Below, in pieces: positions 61,908 to 64,000 of a stretch of 64,000 bases of DNA (within the stretch, counting starts at the first letter, position 1; each line of letters begins with the position of its first letter). A program made the position numbers and the translations under genes. Source of the stretch: Cyanoderma ruficeps (Eukaryota; Chordata; Aves; Passeriformes; Timaliidae); contig VZDJ01001247.1 in assembly GCA_008694505.1 (NCBI GenBank), positions 687,002 to 751,001 on the forward strand. The letters run 5' to 3'. The notes below the pieces were generated by a model. That model worked only from the letters and a program-made list of their open reading frames with translations, searched no databases and was not told where the DNA came from.

Positions 61908-63764
61908 TTACAGTGTGACATGTCTACTAAATGTTTACAAGGTTTAATGTCTATTAAAGACATTAAACACCACCATAACCGCATTTCTGTGGGGTACCAG
62001 GCCTGTTGAAATTTTCACATCCTATTAGCCATACGAAGTGAATCTTCTGCAGTTCAAATTGTTCTGCAGAGCCAAGAAAGGCTTTTTTCTTCCCAAGCAC
62101 TGTGTTGTCCACACCACAGCATTCCAATCATGGAAAAGGACCTGCATTGCCTTGGCTTTCAATGGTGTTGAGGAAAATGAGGGATTTTGCCTTTTATGTG
62201 TGCTGGCAAAACTAAAATTATAGCTGGTGGATTGAGGACCATCTCCTTTAATTCTCCAAATTCACCTGATCCATTAGTCAGGCAACTCAGGAGGATGGCA
62301 AACTTACAGATTCAGGTGGTTTTGTGTTCCTGTGCTACATCTGGATTCTGTGTTGTTGTAACAGAGGAAAAAATAAAACCCCAAATAAAAATCCCTTCCA
62401 CAGTTAAAAGTGCTTGTAAAAATCAGTGTTTCACTTGCAGTGTGTCATGCTGTCCTCTAACACAGAGGTCAACAGCTCAGCCAAGGGTGAATTCCGGGGC
62501 ATTTTTAGCACTGGTTTTTCTACAGAAAGACATTTCACCTCCACACATTTTTTTATGTTTGGTGGTTTTCTAATTCAAGCCTCTCTGCAGACACAAAAAC
62601 TCAGTTAAATCTGGAAAGCTGAGGGACAGAACAATGCAGGAGCATTAATAAGACTATGCTGTTTTGCTCTAACTTTCAACAAGACTTGCATGATGTTCGA
62701 GCTTATGAATTTCAGTGTGTGAAGTGAGATTAATACTTTTGCAGCATACTTTTAATTTTTTATCCTTCTCTTTCATTTAATTTAAAAAAGCCCAGGGTTA
62801 TAATTTCCCCAGCATGCTGCAGCTTGTTGTACAAATTCCCTCCCCAAAACAGCCTTCAGCCAATCCTGGAAAAACTCTAATTAAATTCAGCAGAAGGAAC
62901 AATGAGCAAATATAAATGATAATTTTAAATGAAATCCGGATTAGCATGTCAGCAAAAGAAATTCAGTTGAGGTCAGAAAAACTGTCATAACAAGTACAAG
63001 GATTAGAAGTTATTCTGCAGGAAATAAGATACAACTTTAAAGATCAGCTAATTAAAGTTTCCACTTGCCTTGCTTGGCACATTTTCTGTCAGAGGGTTTA
63101 AATATATGTCATGGCCCTGTGTGCTCCAATGGTTTGTAATTGACTTGTCCAGCCTCTCCTGAGTCCAGCTTGTCCATGGTCGAGGCTGCATTTCAGCTCA
63201 GACACATCAAAAGCTGAAAATGCCACAATTTAAGTAATTAAATAGTTATTGAATATTTTTTTTCTGCCTGCAGCTAAAAACATCCTGGCCCTTGCAGAGA
63301 GCAATTATCTTACAATACATTGATTAAGTGGTCTGAATGTGTCATAATTAGTTGGTATTACCTGAAAAGAAAAGGTCAATATTCTTATTTTCCTTTAAAT
63401 GTGGATTTCCATCGGAAAGGAGGTTGGAGGGAGAAGGGAATTAAATACTTGGCTTCTTGCAGGGTCATTGAAGAATTACAAATGGATTATTGTGGGAGTC
63501 CTGGGGTTGAGTAATTCAGGTTTAACCACCGAGCAGCAGCTTACTGGTGGCACCCATTTACAAAAAACTCTTGGAGCTTCCTTGAGCAAGGAGATTTTAA
63601 AAACCCAGCCAGACAAAAAGGAACTGTAGTCAATGGATGTAGCATAAAACCCTGTCAAGAAACATGAGCCAGAGAAGCTGGATTTGAGGAAAAACACTGA
63701 TTTTAACACATGAATCACTACATTGATGCATCAGAGAATCATGAACCTTGTCTTGGTAGGTTTA

Positions 63765-64000
63765 TAAGTAGATTATATACATTTTATATACATTATATCT
63801 ATACACACATATAATATTTTTATTATATACTTATTTTAAAAATAATTATAGCATTTTAATTATTTCATTAATATATTTGTATATTTAATACAAATATTAT
63901 ATTATTTAAATAGATAAAACTATATATTTAAATAATTTATATAATGTTGCACCTTCATTTGAGGTACTATATTATAATATAATGGAGATGCTACATTATA
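63765..64000. repeat. AT-rich low-complexity end of window
   Basis: (TATA)n-like, ATTTTATATA and TATTATA units make up nearly all of this end and continue to the window edge. Confidence 0.85.

Larger units (their letters stand above)
60937..64000. other. Unique AT-rich stretch with two CR1 fragments
   Basis: No gene is seen. Poly-A at 61130-61141. 62880-63250 is repeat-free and AT-rich with homeodomain-type cores. Confidence 0.5.

Overview
This 64-kb window looks like vertebrate, and specifically bird, non-genic DNA. The evidence is about two dozen 5'-truncated CR1 LINE 3' ends (recognisable from motifs such as TTTGGGTTGGAAGGGACC and its complement), several short retroviral LTRs, many A/T-rich microsatellites, no SINE of mammalian type, and no bacterial-style gene packing. 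The mixture of CR1 types with young-looking solo LTRs suits a songbird (passerine), but the species cannot be fixed from the sequence alone. I found no protein-coding gene, tRNA, rRNA or CRISPR array that I can support. The longest open frames (about 120-160 codons) are what AT-rich random sequence gives, or they run through CR1 or minisatellite DNA. The window is therefore intergenic or deep intronic.

Layout. 1-345: a CR1 copy cut by the window edge. 346-5546: mostly unique DNA holding solo LTR copy 1 (2471-2915). 5547-7335: dispersed repeat A, a CR1 fragment, a (CAA)n tract, and an LTR fragment interrupted by an assembly gap. 7336-10306: AT-rich unique DNA with a conserved-element-like patch near 8.6-9.1 kb. 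10307-12172: a dense repeat cluster made of dispersed repeat B, a two-unit 410-bp tandem duplication and two CR1 copies. 12173-20034: unique DNA with a 31-bp minisatellite at 15.46 kb. 20035-20480: solo LTR copy 2. 20481-33344: unique DNA, scattered CR1 fragments, a gap inside a (GGAA)n tract, and AT-rich DNA at 27.3 kb. 33345-33892: an LTR on the + strand. 35925-36510: a small GC-rich island. 36696-36999: a solo LTR with a clear 6-bp target duplication. 37-57 kb: CR1 fragments, a long polypyrimidine tract, and a large gap inside a (GATA)n array. 57-64 kb: CR1 fragments, solo LTR copy 3 nested in a CR1, two strong hairpins, a CR1 whose 3' flank is shared with the 11.7-kb copy, and an AT-rich end.

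The most informative observations concern transposition history. Three copies of one 445-446 bp LTR share 9-bp terminal inverted repeats; two of them keep 4-bp target duplications and all keep an octamer-plus-TATA promoter. A second, unrelated 304-bp LTR has a 6-bp duplication. Two CR1 copies 49 kb apart share about 100 bp beyond their 3' ends. No new multi-gene system was found.
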